Origin: Caryophanales bacterium UBA1624
Lineage (GTDB): Bacteria; Bacillota_I; Bacilli_A; RFN20; CAG-826
Direction of reading: 5' to 3'
Assembly (NCBI GenBank): GCA_002321395.1
Contig: DCMK01000035.1
Coordinates: 1 to 5,393, forward strand
DNA length: 5,393 bases
In this document: one piece after another, positions 1 to 5,307 of the stretch
Numbering within the stretch: the first letter of the stretch is position 1
Layout of the letters: each line of letters begins with the position of its first letter
Made by a program: the position numbers and the translations under genes
Notes under the pieces: model-generated
What the model was told of the DNA's origin: nothing
What the model saw: only the letters and a program-made list of their open reading frames with translations
The model's database searches: none

Positions 1-548
1 TGGTTAAGACGGCTCTCCCCATTTACGCGCTTTGGGCGGTCTATACCTTCACCCCCGTTTCCTCCTATCTTCGTTGGAGCAACGGCTACCAAGCCGCGCC
101 CCTTTATTATTGGTTCGCCGGGCTTGCCGCCGCGATCGGCCATTGCTGGCCCATCTATATTTCCTTTAAAGGCGGAAAGGCCGTTTCCTGCTATATGGGG
201 ACCAACATCCTGACCTCTTGGGCCGAATTCTGCTTCGCCGGATTCACCTATCTGTTCGTCGCCGGGAAAAAGAAGATGGTCTCCCTTGCCTCCATCACCA
301 CATCAATCGCCGGGACCCTCGCCGCATGGGTGATGGCGATCCTCGCTCTCACCCTTCCCGGAGTTTGCGATTGGGACGCGGTCTTCTCTTGGACCTTCGG
401 TTTCTTCCCCGTTTTGCACATCGGTTGGGAATTCGCTTTGGTCGATACTTTGATCGCGCCGATCTTGATCTTCCGCCATCGTTCCAACATCGCGCGGATC
501 CGGCAAGGCACCGAGGCGAAGACAACCGATAGATTAGGAAATAATTAG
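1..548 (+). CDS. plsY: Acyl-phosphate:glycerol-3-phosphate acyltransferase PlsY, 3' part (5' end outside window)
   Basis: Integral membrane enzyme that moves the acyl group from acyl-phosphate to glycerol-3-phosphate, making lysophosphatidic acid. The reading frame is already open at base 3 and gives 181 residues before TAG; the first internal ATG (base 195) is not the true start, because conserved family motifs lie upstream of it. Numbered from the first visible residue: GH at 46-47 followed by FKGGKA at 55-60 (the glycine-rich motif 2), a KMVSLASI stretch at 91-98 and RHRSNIARIRQGTE at 158-171 (the C-terminal motif). Several hydrophobic segments lie between them, as expected for a multi-pass protein. 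GGKA rather than GGKG is, as I recall, common in Firmicutes, so I do not treat it as a defect. Roughly 50-60 N-terminal residues are missing, including the first motif. It converges on fakA, which makes its acyl-phosphate substrate. Confidence 0.93.
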   Translation, partial: VKTALPIYALWAVYTFTPVSSYLRWSNGYQAAPLYYWFAGLAAAIGHCWPIYISFKGGKAVSCYMGTNILTSWAEFCFAGFTYLFVAGKKKMVSLASITTSIAGTLAAWVMAILALTLPGVCDWDAVFSWTFGFFPVLHIGWEFALVDTLIAPILIFRHRSNIARIRQGTEAKTTDRLGNN

Positions 549-640
549 TCGTTTTTTAGGCAATAAAATACTTACGATAATCCGCTCTTCGCTGTGCAAA
601 ATATTTCGATGGCAACTTGTTTTTTGATTGACGTTTTTCT

Positions 641-669
641 TTGACGCCCGATCGTGTTCGATGTAAATT
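641..669 (+). promoter_or_regulatory. Orphan sigma-A-like promoter in the plsY/fakA convergent region
   Basis: TTGACG (641-646) is followed by a 17-base spacer and TAAATT (664-669), close to the sigma-A consensus in both boxes and exact in spacing. A second TTGACG lies 13 bases upstream (628-633) but has no -10 at the right distance. The predicted start is near 676. No credible protein gene lies downstream on this strand; the next strong element is the terminator hairpin at 790-815. It could be chance in this AT-richer stretch. Confidence 0.4.
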
Positions 670-675
670 CCGTTT

Positions 676-825
676 TCATCTTTTGCGGGCTTCCTTTTGC
701 CTTTTCCTCCCTGATTTCTCCCCTTCCTTTCCTTAACTTTCCCCCAGGCAGTTCCTCATGGAAAGAAGAGAGGAAAAACAAAGAAAAAAGGCGACTCCAC
801 CCAGGAGAAGTCGCCTCTTTTTGGA
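676..825 (+). ncRNA. Candidate small RNA between plsY and fakA
   Basis: Inferred from a promoter-like element at 641-669 and a terminator hairpin at 790-815 followed by TCTTTTT, which together define a transcript of about 150 bases. The body has a pyrimidine-rich half (690-745) and a purine-rich half (758-790). TTTTCCTC (702-709) can pair perfectly with GAGGAAAA (770-777), and the stem continues imperfectly to 719/760. No convincing start codon with a ribosome site and an in-frame stop lies within it. The bases could equally be just the 3' untranslated tail of plsY, which has no nearer terminator of its own. Confidence 0.25.
784..825. terminator. Bidirectional intrinsic terminator between plsY and fakA
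   Basis: GGCGACT (790-796) pairs perfectly with AGTCGCC (809-815) around a 12-base loop. On the minus strand the stem is followed by TTTTTTC, giving a strong rho-independent terminator 24 bases past the fakA stop. On the plus strand it is followed by TCTTTTT, so it can also end transcripts arriving from plsY or from the promoter at 641-669. Confidence 0.88.
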
Positions 826-838
826 GATGTTTTTAGCC

Positions 839-2485
839 TTATTCCAAGGCAAAGAGGAACGGATAGACGTCTTGTCCTCCCTCTATGGGGAAGTAATCCA
901 TGAGGGGGAACTTCTTTTGGATCGCCTCCCCCACTGCCGCTTTCGTTTCCTCGCTGACGCCCTTCCCGAAGAACACCGTGATCACGGATCGGTCTTCGAG
1001 GTCCGGAGCCTTTTGGATCGTCGCAAGGAGGCAGGAGACGGGGTTGGCCTCGTCCTCGACCAAATCCCCGAGGAGGATGCCGATCGCATCCCCTTTCTTG
1101 ACTTGCACCCCGTTGTTGAGCGAGTCGCGGATGGCGGTGGAAACCTCGCCAAAGAGGACCGAATCGATCGCCTGCTTCGCCGTTTCCACGCTTTGCTCAA
1201 GGGTTTCCGACTCAAAATCGAGCATTTGCAAAGCCGAATAGGCTTGGACGATGGATTTCGTGGGCAAGACGATGACGTCGGAGCCCTCGAAAATCCCGCC
1301 GGCCTGCTTCGCGGTCAGAGTCACGTTCCCGTTGTTGGGGAAGACGAGGATGTGATCGGCGTTGGCCGCTTTGAAGGCGCGGACGAAATCGTCTGCGCTG
1401 GGGTTCATGCTTTGCCCGCCGGAGACGATCTGATCGGCTTTCAGCGATTTGAACAGCTCCCCGATCTCGGGGCTCGGGGCCACGGCGACGATGGCGATGT
1501 CTTTCCGCGGGCTGCCTTCACCCGCGACTTCCTTCAGCAGAATCTCGTTGTGCTGAAGGTTCATGTTCTCCATTTTGAATGTCAAGAATTCCCCGTACTT
1601 TTGGGCATATTCGATCGCCCTAGCCGGAGTTTTCGTGTGGACGTGGACCTTGACGATGTTCCCTTGCCTCAAGGCGACGATGGAGTCGCCAAAGGAAGAG
1701 AAGGCTTCGATCATCTTGTCCAAATCGAACTCCTCGGGGCCTTTTTTGCTGTTCTGCAGCTGGAGGATGAACTCTGTGCAGTAGCCATAGGTCAAAACCG
1801 AGTCCTCATTGAACGCGGAGGCGTCCACGGAAGAAGCGTTGGAAGGCGAGGCGAAGGAGGAATCCTCGATTTTCTCGCCCAAAAGGTCTTTCCTCATCCC
1901 GTCGATGATGTAAACGAGCCCCGCCCCGCCGGAATCGATGACGCCCGCTTCTTTCAAAACGGGAAGGAGATTCGGCGTGTTTTGCAGCGCGGAAGCCATC
2001 TTCTTCTCCGCCAAGCAGAAAGCCTCTTCGACGCTTTTTAGGCTTCCTTCTTCGGAGGATAGGGCCTGACTCCCTTCTTTCGCGACCGTCAAAATCGTCC
2101 CTTCGACAGGCGTGACGACTGCTTTGTAGGCCGTTTCGGTGCCTTTTTGGAAAGCGTTGGAAAGCTCGGCGACGCCGGCTTGATCCAAATCGGAAAACGC
2201 CTGGCCGATCCCGGCGAAGAACTGGGAGAGGATGACCCCGGAGTTCCCACGGGCGGACAAAAGCATCCCGGAAGCCAGCGCGGAGGCCTTCTCGGAAAGG
2301 GAAGAGGAGGTAACTTTTTTCATCGCCTCAACCCCGCCCTTCAGGGTCGCGGTCATGTTCGTCCCCGTATCCCCATCGGGGACCGGAAAGACGTTGAGGT
2401 CATTGACCTCTTGATGGTGCGCCTTCAAATTCCGCAGGCCGTTCTCGACCATGCTTTGGAAGACGGAAGCAGTGATGATATCCAT
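839..2485 (-). CDS. fakA: Fatty acid kinase subunit FakA (DAK2/YloV family)
   Basis: ATP-binding subunit of fatty acid kinase: it phosphorylates a fatty acid presented by a FakB (DegV-family) protein, giving acyl-phosphate for PlsY or PlsX. 548 residues, the usual family length. The N-terminal DhaL/DAK2 domain (about 1-200) carries NVFPVPDGDTGTN (31-43) with the Mg-binding aspartates D37 and D39, SARGNSGVILSQ (78-89), and GVIDSGGAGL (181-190). A Ser/Ala-rich linker follows at about 207-224. The middle domain has YCTEF (C236) and KVHVHT (H281, H283), matching the Cys/His/His metal site I recall from S. aureus FakA. The C-terminal domain has SGGQSMNPS (355-363) and FPNNGNV (382-388). The ATG at 2485 fits the usual distance to the DGDTGTN motif but has no Shine-Dalgarno; 17 bases separate it from the upstream degV stop, which suggests coupled translation. 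Confidence 0.95.
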   Translation of the reverse strand: MDIITASVFQSMVENGLRNLKAHHQEVNDLNVFPVPDGDTGTNMTATLKGGVEAMKKVTSSSLSEKASALASGMLLSARGNSGVILSQFFAGIGQAFSDLDQAGVAELSNAFQKGTETAYKAVVTPVEGTILTVAKEGSQALSSEEGSLKSVEEAFCLAEKKMASALQNTPNLLPVLKEAGVIDSGGAGLVYIIDGMRKDLLGEKIEDSSFASPSNASSVDASAFNEDSVLTYGYCTEFILQLQNSKKGPEEFDLDKMIEAFSSFGDSIVALRQGNIVKVHVHTKTPARAIEYAQKYGEFLTFKMENMNLQHNEILLKEVAGEGSPRKDIAIVAVAPSPEIGELFKSLKADQIVSGGQSMNPSADDFVRAFKAANADHILVFPNNGNVTLTAKQAGGIFEGSDVIVLPTKSIVQAYSALQMLDFESETLEQSVETAKQAIDSVLFGEVSTAIRDSLNNGVQVKKGDAIGILLGDLVEDEANPVSCLLATIQKAPDLEDRSVITVFFGKGVSEETKAAVGEAIQKKFPLMDYFPIEGGQDVYPFLFALE

Positions 2486-2530
2486 AAAGGAAGGACGTGG
2501 GCTTATTCGCCGCAGAGGGTGACTTCCTTT
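2486..2530 (-). promoter_or_regulatory. Possible hairpin at the degV-fakA junction masking the fakA start
   Basis: On the minus strand AAAGGAAG (2530-2523, inside the last codons of degV) is the exact reverse complement of CTTCCTTT (2493-2486), the eight bases immediately before the fakA ATG. The loop is 29 bases and contains the degV stop codon. The upstream arm resembles a Shine-Dalgarno, whereas the bases in the normal ribosome-site position of fakA are pyrimidines. Any function in coupled translation is inference. Confidence 0.4.
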
Positions 2531-3399
2531 CCGTAGACGTAGACGACGACGGTGCCCGGTCCGGTGCTCGCTCCGATGATGGGGCCGATTTTGCCCATGT
2601 GGATCTTCGCATTCGGGAGGCGATTGAGGATTGCTTCGCGGGCGAGTTCGCTGCCTTCGTCGCTATCGGCGTCGGAGATGTAGAAAACCTCGTTTTCCGG
2701 ATCGAGGCAAGCTTCCACGGCCAATTCGGCGATGCGCTCGATCGATTTCTTCCTTCCTTTGACTTTCTCGCTGGCGAAGTTATGCCCCTTCGTATCGGAA
2801 ATCAAAATCGGCTTGACGGAGAAGAGGTTCCCAAAGAAAGCGCTGGAGGCCGTGACGCGCCCCGCTTTCTTCAAGGCGGTGAGGTTCTCAACGGTCCCGA
2901 ATTGGTTGAAGCAAAGCCTTTTTTGCAAAAGGAAAGACTCGATTTCATCGATGCTTTTTCCTTGCTCACGCATTTCGCTGGCCTTGATGGCCATCTCCCC
3001 TTGGCCGTATCCGGAGATAAGGGAATCGATGCAGACAATCTTGCGCCCTCCGTATTTCCCCATCAGCTCTTTGGCGACCTTGACGCCGACGTTGTAAGAA
3101 GCGCTGAGGCCGGTGGAGACGGCGATGTAGAGGATATCCATCCCCTTCTCCAGGCAAGGGATCCACTTCTCCCGGCAAGTCGCTTCGTCGATTTGGGAGG
3201 TGAAGATGCGCTTCCCGTCCCTCATCGTCTGATAGAATTGCTTGAAGGAGATGCCTTGGTCGTAGTCCAAGGAGGCCTTGATCTTCTCCCCGTCCTCGAT
3301 GGAAACCCAAAGCGGAAGGTAATCAATGTCGTATTTTTCGCGAAGCTCTTTGTCGAGATCGCCGGTCGAATCGATGAAAATGGCGAAATTGGATTTCAT
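2503..3399 (-). CDS. fakB: DegV-family fatty-acid-binding protein, probable FakB
   Basis: DegV proteins hold a single fatty acid in a deep pocket; as FakB they present it to FakA for phosphorylation in the cytoplasm. 298 residues, close to the usual 280-290. Visible motifs: IDSTGDL (9-15), FTSQ (66-69), the ligand loop STGLSASYN (95-103), DSLISGYGQG (125-134), LKKAGRVT (176-183) with R181, NLFSVKPIL (191-199) and GASTGPGT (276-283). Most members have HTGPG in that last motif; here the histidine is Ser278, and TSQ is followed by Ile rather than the common Pro. AAGGAAAGG, 7 bases before the ATG, is a good ribosome site. The gene lies directly upstream of fakA, which supports a FakB role. Chain-length preference cannot be read from the sequence. 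Confidence 0.9.
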   Translation of the reverse strand: MKSNFAIFIDSTGDLDKELREKYDIDYLPLWVSIEDGEKIKASLDYDQGISFKQFYQTMRDGKRIFTSQIDEATCREKWIPCLEKGMDILYIAVSTGLSASYNVGVKVAKELMGKYGGRKIVCIDSLISGYGQGEMAIKASEMREQGKSIDEIESFLLQKRLCFNQFGTVENLTALKKAGRVTASSAFFGNLFSVKPILISDTKGHNFASEKVKGRKKSIERIAELAVEACLDPENEVFYISDADSDEGSELAREAILNRLPNAKIHMGKIGPIIGASTGPGTVVVYVYGKEVTLCGE

Positions 3400-3414
3400 A
3401 AAAGGTCCTTTCCT

Positions 3415-3459
3415 TATAAAAAAGCAAGCCGCGGGGGGGTTGCCCTCAGCGGTTGCTTT
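3415..3459 (-). terminator. Terminator-like hairpin between yneF and degV
   Basis: On the minus strand AGCAACCGC (3457-3449) pairs with GCGGCTTGCT (3432-3423) with one bulged base, and the stem can extend by two A-T pairs. A run of six T follows (3423-3418). The upstream arm consists of the last three yneF codons; the TGA and a C7 run lie in the loop. The degV ribosome site starts only a few bases past the T-run. It may end part of the transcripts from the efp promoter, or act as an attenuator between the efp-yneF and degV-fakA pairs. Confidence 0.6.
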
Positions 3460-3688
3460 CTTGCTCCATGGATTTCATGACGGCGCGGATTTGCGCTTCC
3501 GAGGGCTTGCGCCCCATGGAGCGGAACATCGCGCGGATCATGTTCTCGTTGATCGGAGGATTCTCTTTGAGCTGTTTTTTCATCAGCCAACGGGCCACCA
3601 GGAACCCGGCGACGGCGCCCAAAATCAAAGCGCCGATGACAAGGCCGAACCAGCCACCATCAAATTCAAACAAAGCTGGAAGAGCCAT
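3446..3688 (-). CDS. yneF: YneF/UPF0154-family small membrane protein
   Basis: 80-residue protein with one N-terminal transmembrane segment (about 13-35) followed by a short basic cytoplasmic tail. The tail matches the YneF signature: NPPINE (43-48) and MGRKPSEAQI (58-67). The biochemical function of the family is unknown to me. It starts 2 bases after the efp TGA, and its ribosome site GGGAGGG (3702-3696) lies inside the end of efp, so the two genes are almost certainly translated as a coupled pair. The last codons and the stop form one side of a terminator-like hairpin. Confidence 0.9.
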   Translation of the reverse strand: MALPALFEFDGGWFGLVIGALILGAVAGFLVARWLMKKQLKENPPINENMIRAMFRSMGRKPSEAQIRAVMKSMEQESNR

Positions 3689-3690
3689 TC

Positions 3691-4251
3691 TCAGGCCCTC
3701 CCGTCGTATTTGCCGGTCGTGGTATCGACGGAGATCTTATCCCCTTCGTTGATGAACAAAGGAACGCGGATGGTGATGCCGGTCTCGAGTTCGGCGTCTT
3801 TGGACCCGCCGTTGGAGACGGTGTCGCCCCGGACGCCCGGCTCGGTCTTGGTGACGGTGAGGACGGCTTTCGCGGGGAGCAAAACGCCGAGGATCTCATC
3901 CTCGTAAGTGACGATGGTGACATCGCTATTGGGGGCGATGTATTTGATTTCGTTCTCCAACACGGAATGCGGGAGGGGGATCTGCTCGTAGGTCTTCGGA
4001 TCCATGAAGTTGTAGGTCTGGCCGTCGTCGTAGAGGTAGGTCATGGTCTTCTTGTCGACGTGGACGTCCTCCACCCCATATCCAGAGTTGCGGGCCAACT
4101 CGATGATGGCTCCGGTCCTCATGTTCTTGACTTTCACTTTGGCGACCATCTTCCTCATCGCGGTTTTATTGAGGAGGATGTCGATGACTTGATACAGGTT
4201 CCCTTCATCGATGAAGTAATTGCCGGGACGCAATTCGGTGACATTGATCAT
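3691..4251 (-). CDS. efp: Translation elongation factor P
   Basis: EF-P binds ribosomes stalled at proline stretches and promotes peptide bond formation. 186 residues, the usual length, with the three beta-barrel domains expected: N-terminal KOW-like (about 1-63), central OB (about 64-127) and C-terminal OB (about 128-186). The C-terminal EF-P signature K-x-A-x4-G-x2-I-x-V-P-x2-I-x2-G is intact at 151-170. Odd point: the domain I tip loop reads NKTAMRKMVAKV (28-39) in place of the common KPGKG-A-F type. In a gapless alignment the position normally modified (Lys or Arg, number 32 in B. subtilis) is Met32, with Arg33 beside it. The start is supported by AAAGGAG, 11 bases before the ATG. It has its own promoter with a perfect TATAAT. 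The first gene of its transcript, it is coupled to yneF. Confidence 0.96.
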   Translation of the reverse strand: MINVTELRPGNYFIDEGNLYQVIDILLNKTAMRKMVAKVKVKNMRTGAIIELARNSGYGVEDVHVDKKTMTYLYDDGQTYNFMDPKTYEQIPLPHSVLENEIKYIAPNSDVTIVTYEDEILGVLLPAKAVLTVTKTEPGVRGDTVSNGGSKDAELETGITIRVPLFINEGDKISVDTTTGKYDGRA

Positions 4252-4281
4252 AACTAAAAAATCTCCTTTGATGTCCTGAGT

Positions 4282-4310
4282 ATTATAGGCGTTTCCGTTC
4301 CATCCTTAAA
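4282..4310 (-). promoter_or_regulatory. efp promoter
   Basis: On the minus strand TTTAAG (4310-4305), a 17-base spacer, then a perfect TATAAT (4287-4282). The predicted transcript start is near 4275, giving a leader of about 24 bases that carries the AAAGGAG ribosome site of efp. The weak -35 box lies within the palindrome at 4301-4315. Confidence 0.75.
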
Positions 4311-4315
4311 GGATG
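4301..4315. repeat. Perfect palindrome over the efp -35 box, possible operator
   Basis: CATCCTTAAAGGATG has two perfect 7-base arms (4301-4307 and 4309-4315) around one centre base. It lies between the end of the hydrolase gene and the efp -10, covering the -35 box. No T-run follows it, so it does not look like a terminator. A regulator-binding site is possible but unproven. Confidence 0.4.
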
Positions 4316-4317
4316 AG

Positions 4318-4962
4318 TTAACCCGCTAGGTAAGAAGGGAGGTTCTTCCTTTCCGCCCCCAAGGTCGAGGAAGGGCCGTGCCCGGGGAGGATTTTCAAGC
4401 CATCCGGCAAGGCGAAGAGCTTCCGAAGGCTGTTTTCCTTTTGCCGGGGTTCCGCCCAAGGGAGGTCATCCCTGCCGACCCCCATGCGGAACAGGGTGTC
4501 GCCCGTGAAAAGAAGCGGGCTTCCCAAGAGGAGGAAACAGCAGGATCCTTTTGTATGGAAGGGAGTATGTATGATTTTGATTCGATAAGTTCCGATCTTG
4601 ATTTCGTCCTCGTCTTCGAGGAAGTAAGAAGAGATTTTCTTCTCAAGCTTCCAAGGGGTCGCGAGGAAGAAGGAGGCGTTCTTCTTCGGATCTTCCAGGC
4701 ACGGCTCATCCTCTTGGCAGAGAAACGTCGGGAAGGAAGAGGGATCCGTCATTTCGTTCAGGCCCAGAAAGTGATCGAAATGCCCATGCGTCAAAAAAAC
4801 GCCGAGGATCTTACCTTGATGATGCTTGTTTAAATAACGGTTCAGGGCTCCGTTCTTATTGTAGCCCGGATCGACGATCAAAGCCGGCTCCCCTTCCCCG
4901 CCCAAAACGTAGGTATTGCAGAAAGAAGGGTCGAAGCAAAGTTTTGCCACCTTCTGCTCCAT
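4318..4962 (-). CDS. Metallo-beta-lactamase-fold hydrolase, glyoxalase II-like (YqgX type)
   Basis: Cytosolic zinc hydrolase of the MBL fold, probably acting on a thioester or related small molecule; the substrate is not determinable. 214 residues from the ATG. All metal ligands are present: D31 of IVDPG (strand lead-in), THGHFDH (58-64: H59, H61, D63, H64), H136 in HTPFHTKGS (132-140), D155 in TGDTLF (153-158) and H195 in PGHGP (193-197). The loop is HTPFHT where HTPGHT is usual. The ATG has no ribosome site and lies 7 bases past the rpmG terminator stem. GTG at 4950 (codon 5) has ATGGAG 6 bases upstream and gives a 210-residue protein; I consider it an equally good start. No promoter is evident, so it may depend on readthrough from rpmG. 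Confidence 0.9.
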   Translation of the reverse strand: MEQKVAKLCFDPSFCNTYVLGGEGEPALIVDPGYNKNGALNRYLNKHHQGKILGVFLTHGHFDHFLGLNEMTDPSSFPTFLCQEDEPCLEDPKKNASFFLATPWKLEKKISSYFLEDEDEIKIGTYRIKIIHTPFHTKGSCCFLLLGSPLLFTGDTLFRMGVGRDDLPWAEPRQKENSLRKLFALPDGLKILPGHGPSSTLGAERKNLPSYLAG

Positions 4963-4965
4963 AGC

Positions 4966-4991
4966 AAAAAAATAAGGCCGAAGCCTTATTT
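4966..4991 (-). terminator. rpmG intrinsic terminator with UUCG tetraloop
   Basis: On the minus strand AAATAAGGC (4991-4983), loop TTCG, GCCTTATTT (4978-4970), with the T-run continuing to 4966. A C(UUCG)G loop is exceptionally stable. The stop codon of rpmG is inside the first arm, so termination happens right at the end of that gene. Confidence 0.9.
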
Positions 4992-5144
4992 CTTCTCCTT
5001 ATGCTCGGTCATCTTCCGGCAGGTCGGGCAGTATTTCTTGATCTCCATCTTCTCAGGCTTGTTCCGTTTGTTCCTGGTCGTGATGTAGTTCTCGTTGCCG
5101 CAGACGGTGCATTTCAGGATGACTTGATCGCGTTTGGATGCCAT
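4986..5144 (-). CDS. rpmG: 50S ribosomal protein L33, zinc-ribbon (four-cysteine) form
   Basis: Small basic large-subunit ribosomal protein. 52 residues, typical length, with CTVC (12-15) and CPTC (39-42) as the two CxxC knuckles that bind zinc, and the L33 core YITTRNKRN (20-28). This is the zinc-requiring form; organisms of this group often keep a second cysteine-free copy for zinc limitation, which is not in the window. AAGGAG lies 11 bases before the ATG. It is followed immediately by its own strong terminator, so it is probably mostly a single-gene transcript. Confidence 0.96.
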   Translation of the reverse strand: MASKRDQVILKCTVCGNENYITTRNKRNKPEKMEIKKYCPTCRKMTEHKEKK

Positions 5145-5177
5145 ATCGATTCACTCTCCTTCGCTTACGCGTGTAGT

Positions 5178-5206
5178 ATCGTACCATAGCCATTTTAAAA
5201 GTTCCA
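5178..5206 (-). promoter_or_regulatory. Probable rpmG promoter (extended -10)
   Basis: On the minus strand TGG-TACGAT (extended -10, hexamer at 5183-5178) is 17 bases from a weak -35, TGGAAC (5206-5201). The transcript would start near 5171 and leave a leader of about 27 bases containing the ribosome site. The -35 match is poor, so the call rests mainly on the extended -10 and the position. Confidence 0.4.
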
Positions 5207-5267
5207 CAAGAGGTTTTCCCGTTTTTCGAATCGCCGTGGAAAGCCCGTGGCTACGTAACTTTTCGCC

Positions 5268-5307
5268 CACCCATTTCGGAAAAATCCACGCGGGATTAAA
5301 ATGGGTG
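5268..5307 (+). promoter_or_regulatory. Leader hairpin overlapping the ispG start
   Basis: CACCCATTT (5268-5276) and AAATGGGTG (5299-5307) are perfect 9-base inverted arms; inside them AATCC (5283-5287) pairs with GGATT (5293-5297). The possible start ATG at 5301 and the GGGA that would serve it (5292-5295) are both within the structure, while the ATG at 5310 lies just outside. It may control translation of ispG. Confidence 0.45.

Noticed and set aside
169..186. GGKA instead of GGKG in PlsY as a broken active site
   Set aside because: As I recall, Ala at this position is usual in Firmicutes PlsY; the other motifs are intact.
195..548. plsY taken as a short 117-residue gene starting at ATG 195
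   Set aside because: The frame is open to the left edge and encodes the conserved GH...FKGGK motif before base 195, so the gene is cut by the window edge rather than short.
541..560. T-run just after the plsY stop as a terminator
   Set aside because: No GC-rich stem precedes it; the nearby ATTAG copies are direct, not inverted.
654..836. 60-codon frame in the convergent region as a small protein gene
   Set aside because: GTG start without a ribosome site, low-complexity composition from the pyrimidine tract, and it reads through the terminator stem.
758..2041. 427-codon open frame on + across fakA
   Set aside because: It is antisense to a clear full-length FakA, runs through the terminator hairpin, has no recognisable domain and no ribosome site; a codon-bias shadow.
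2497..3480. 327-codon open frame on + across the degV-type gene
   Set aside because: Antisense to a gene with intact DegV motifs; its translation shows no family motif. Shadow.
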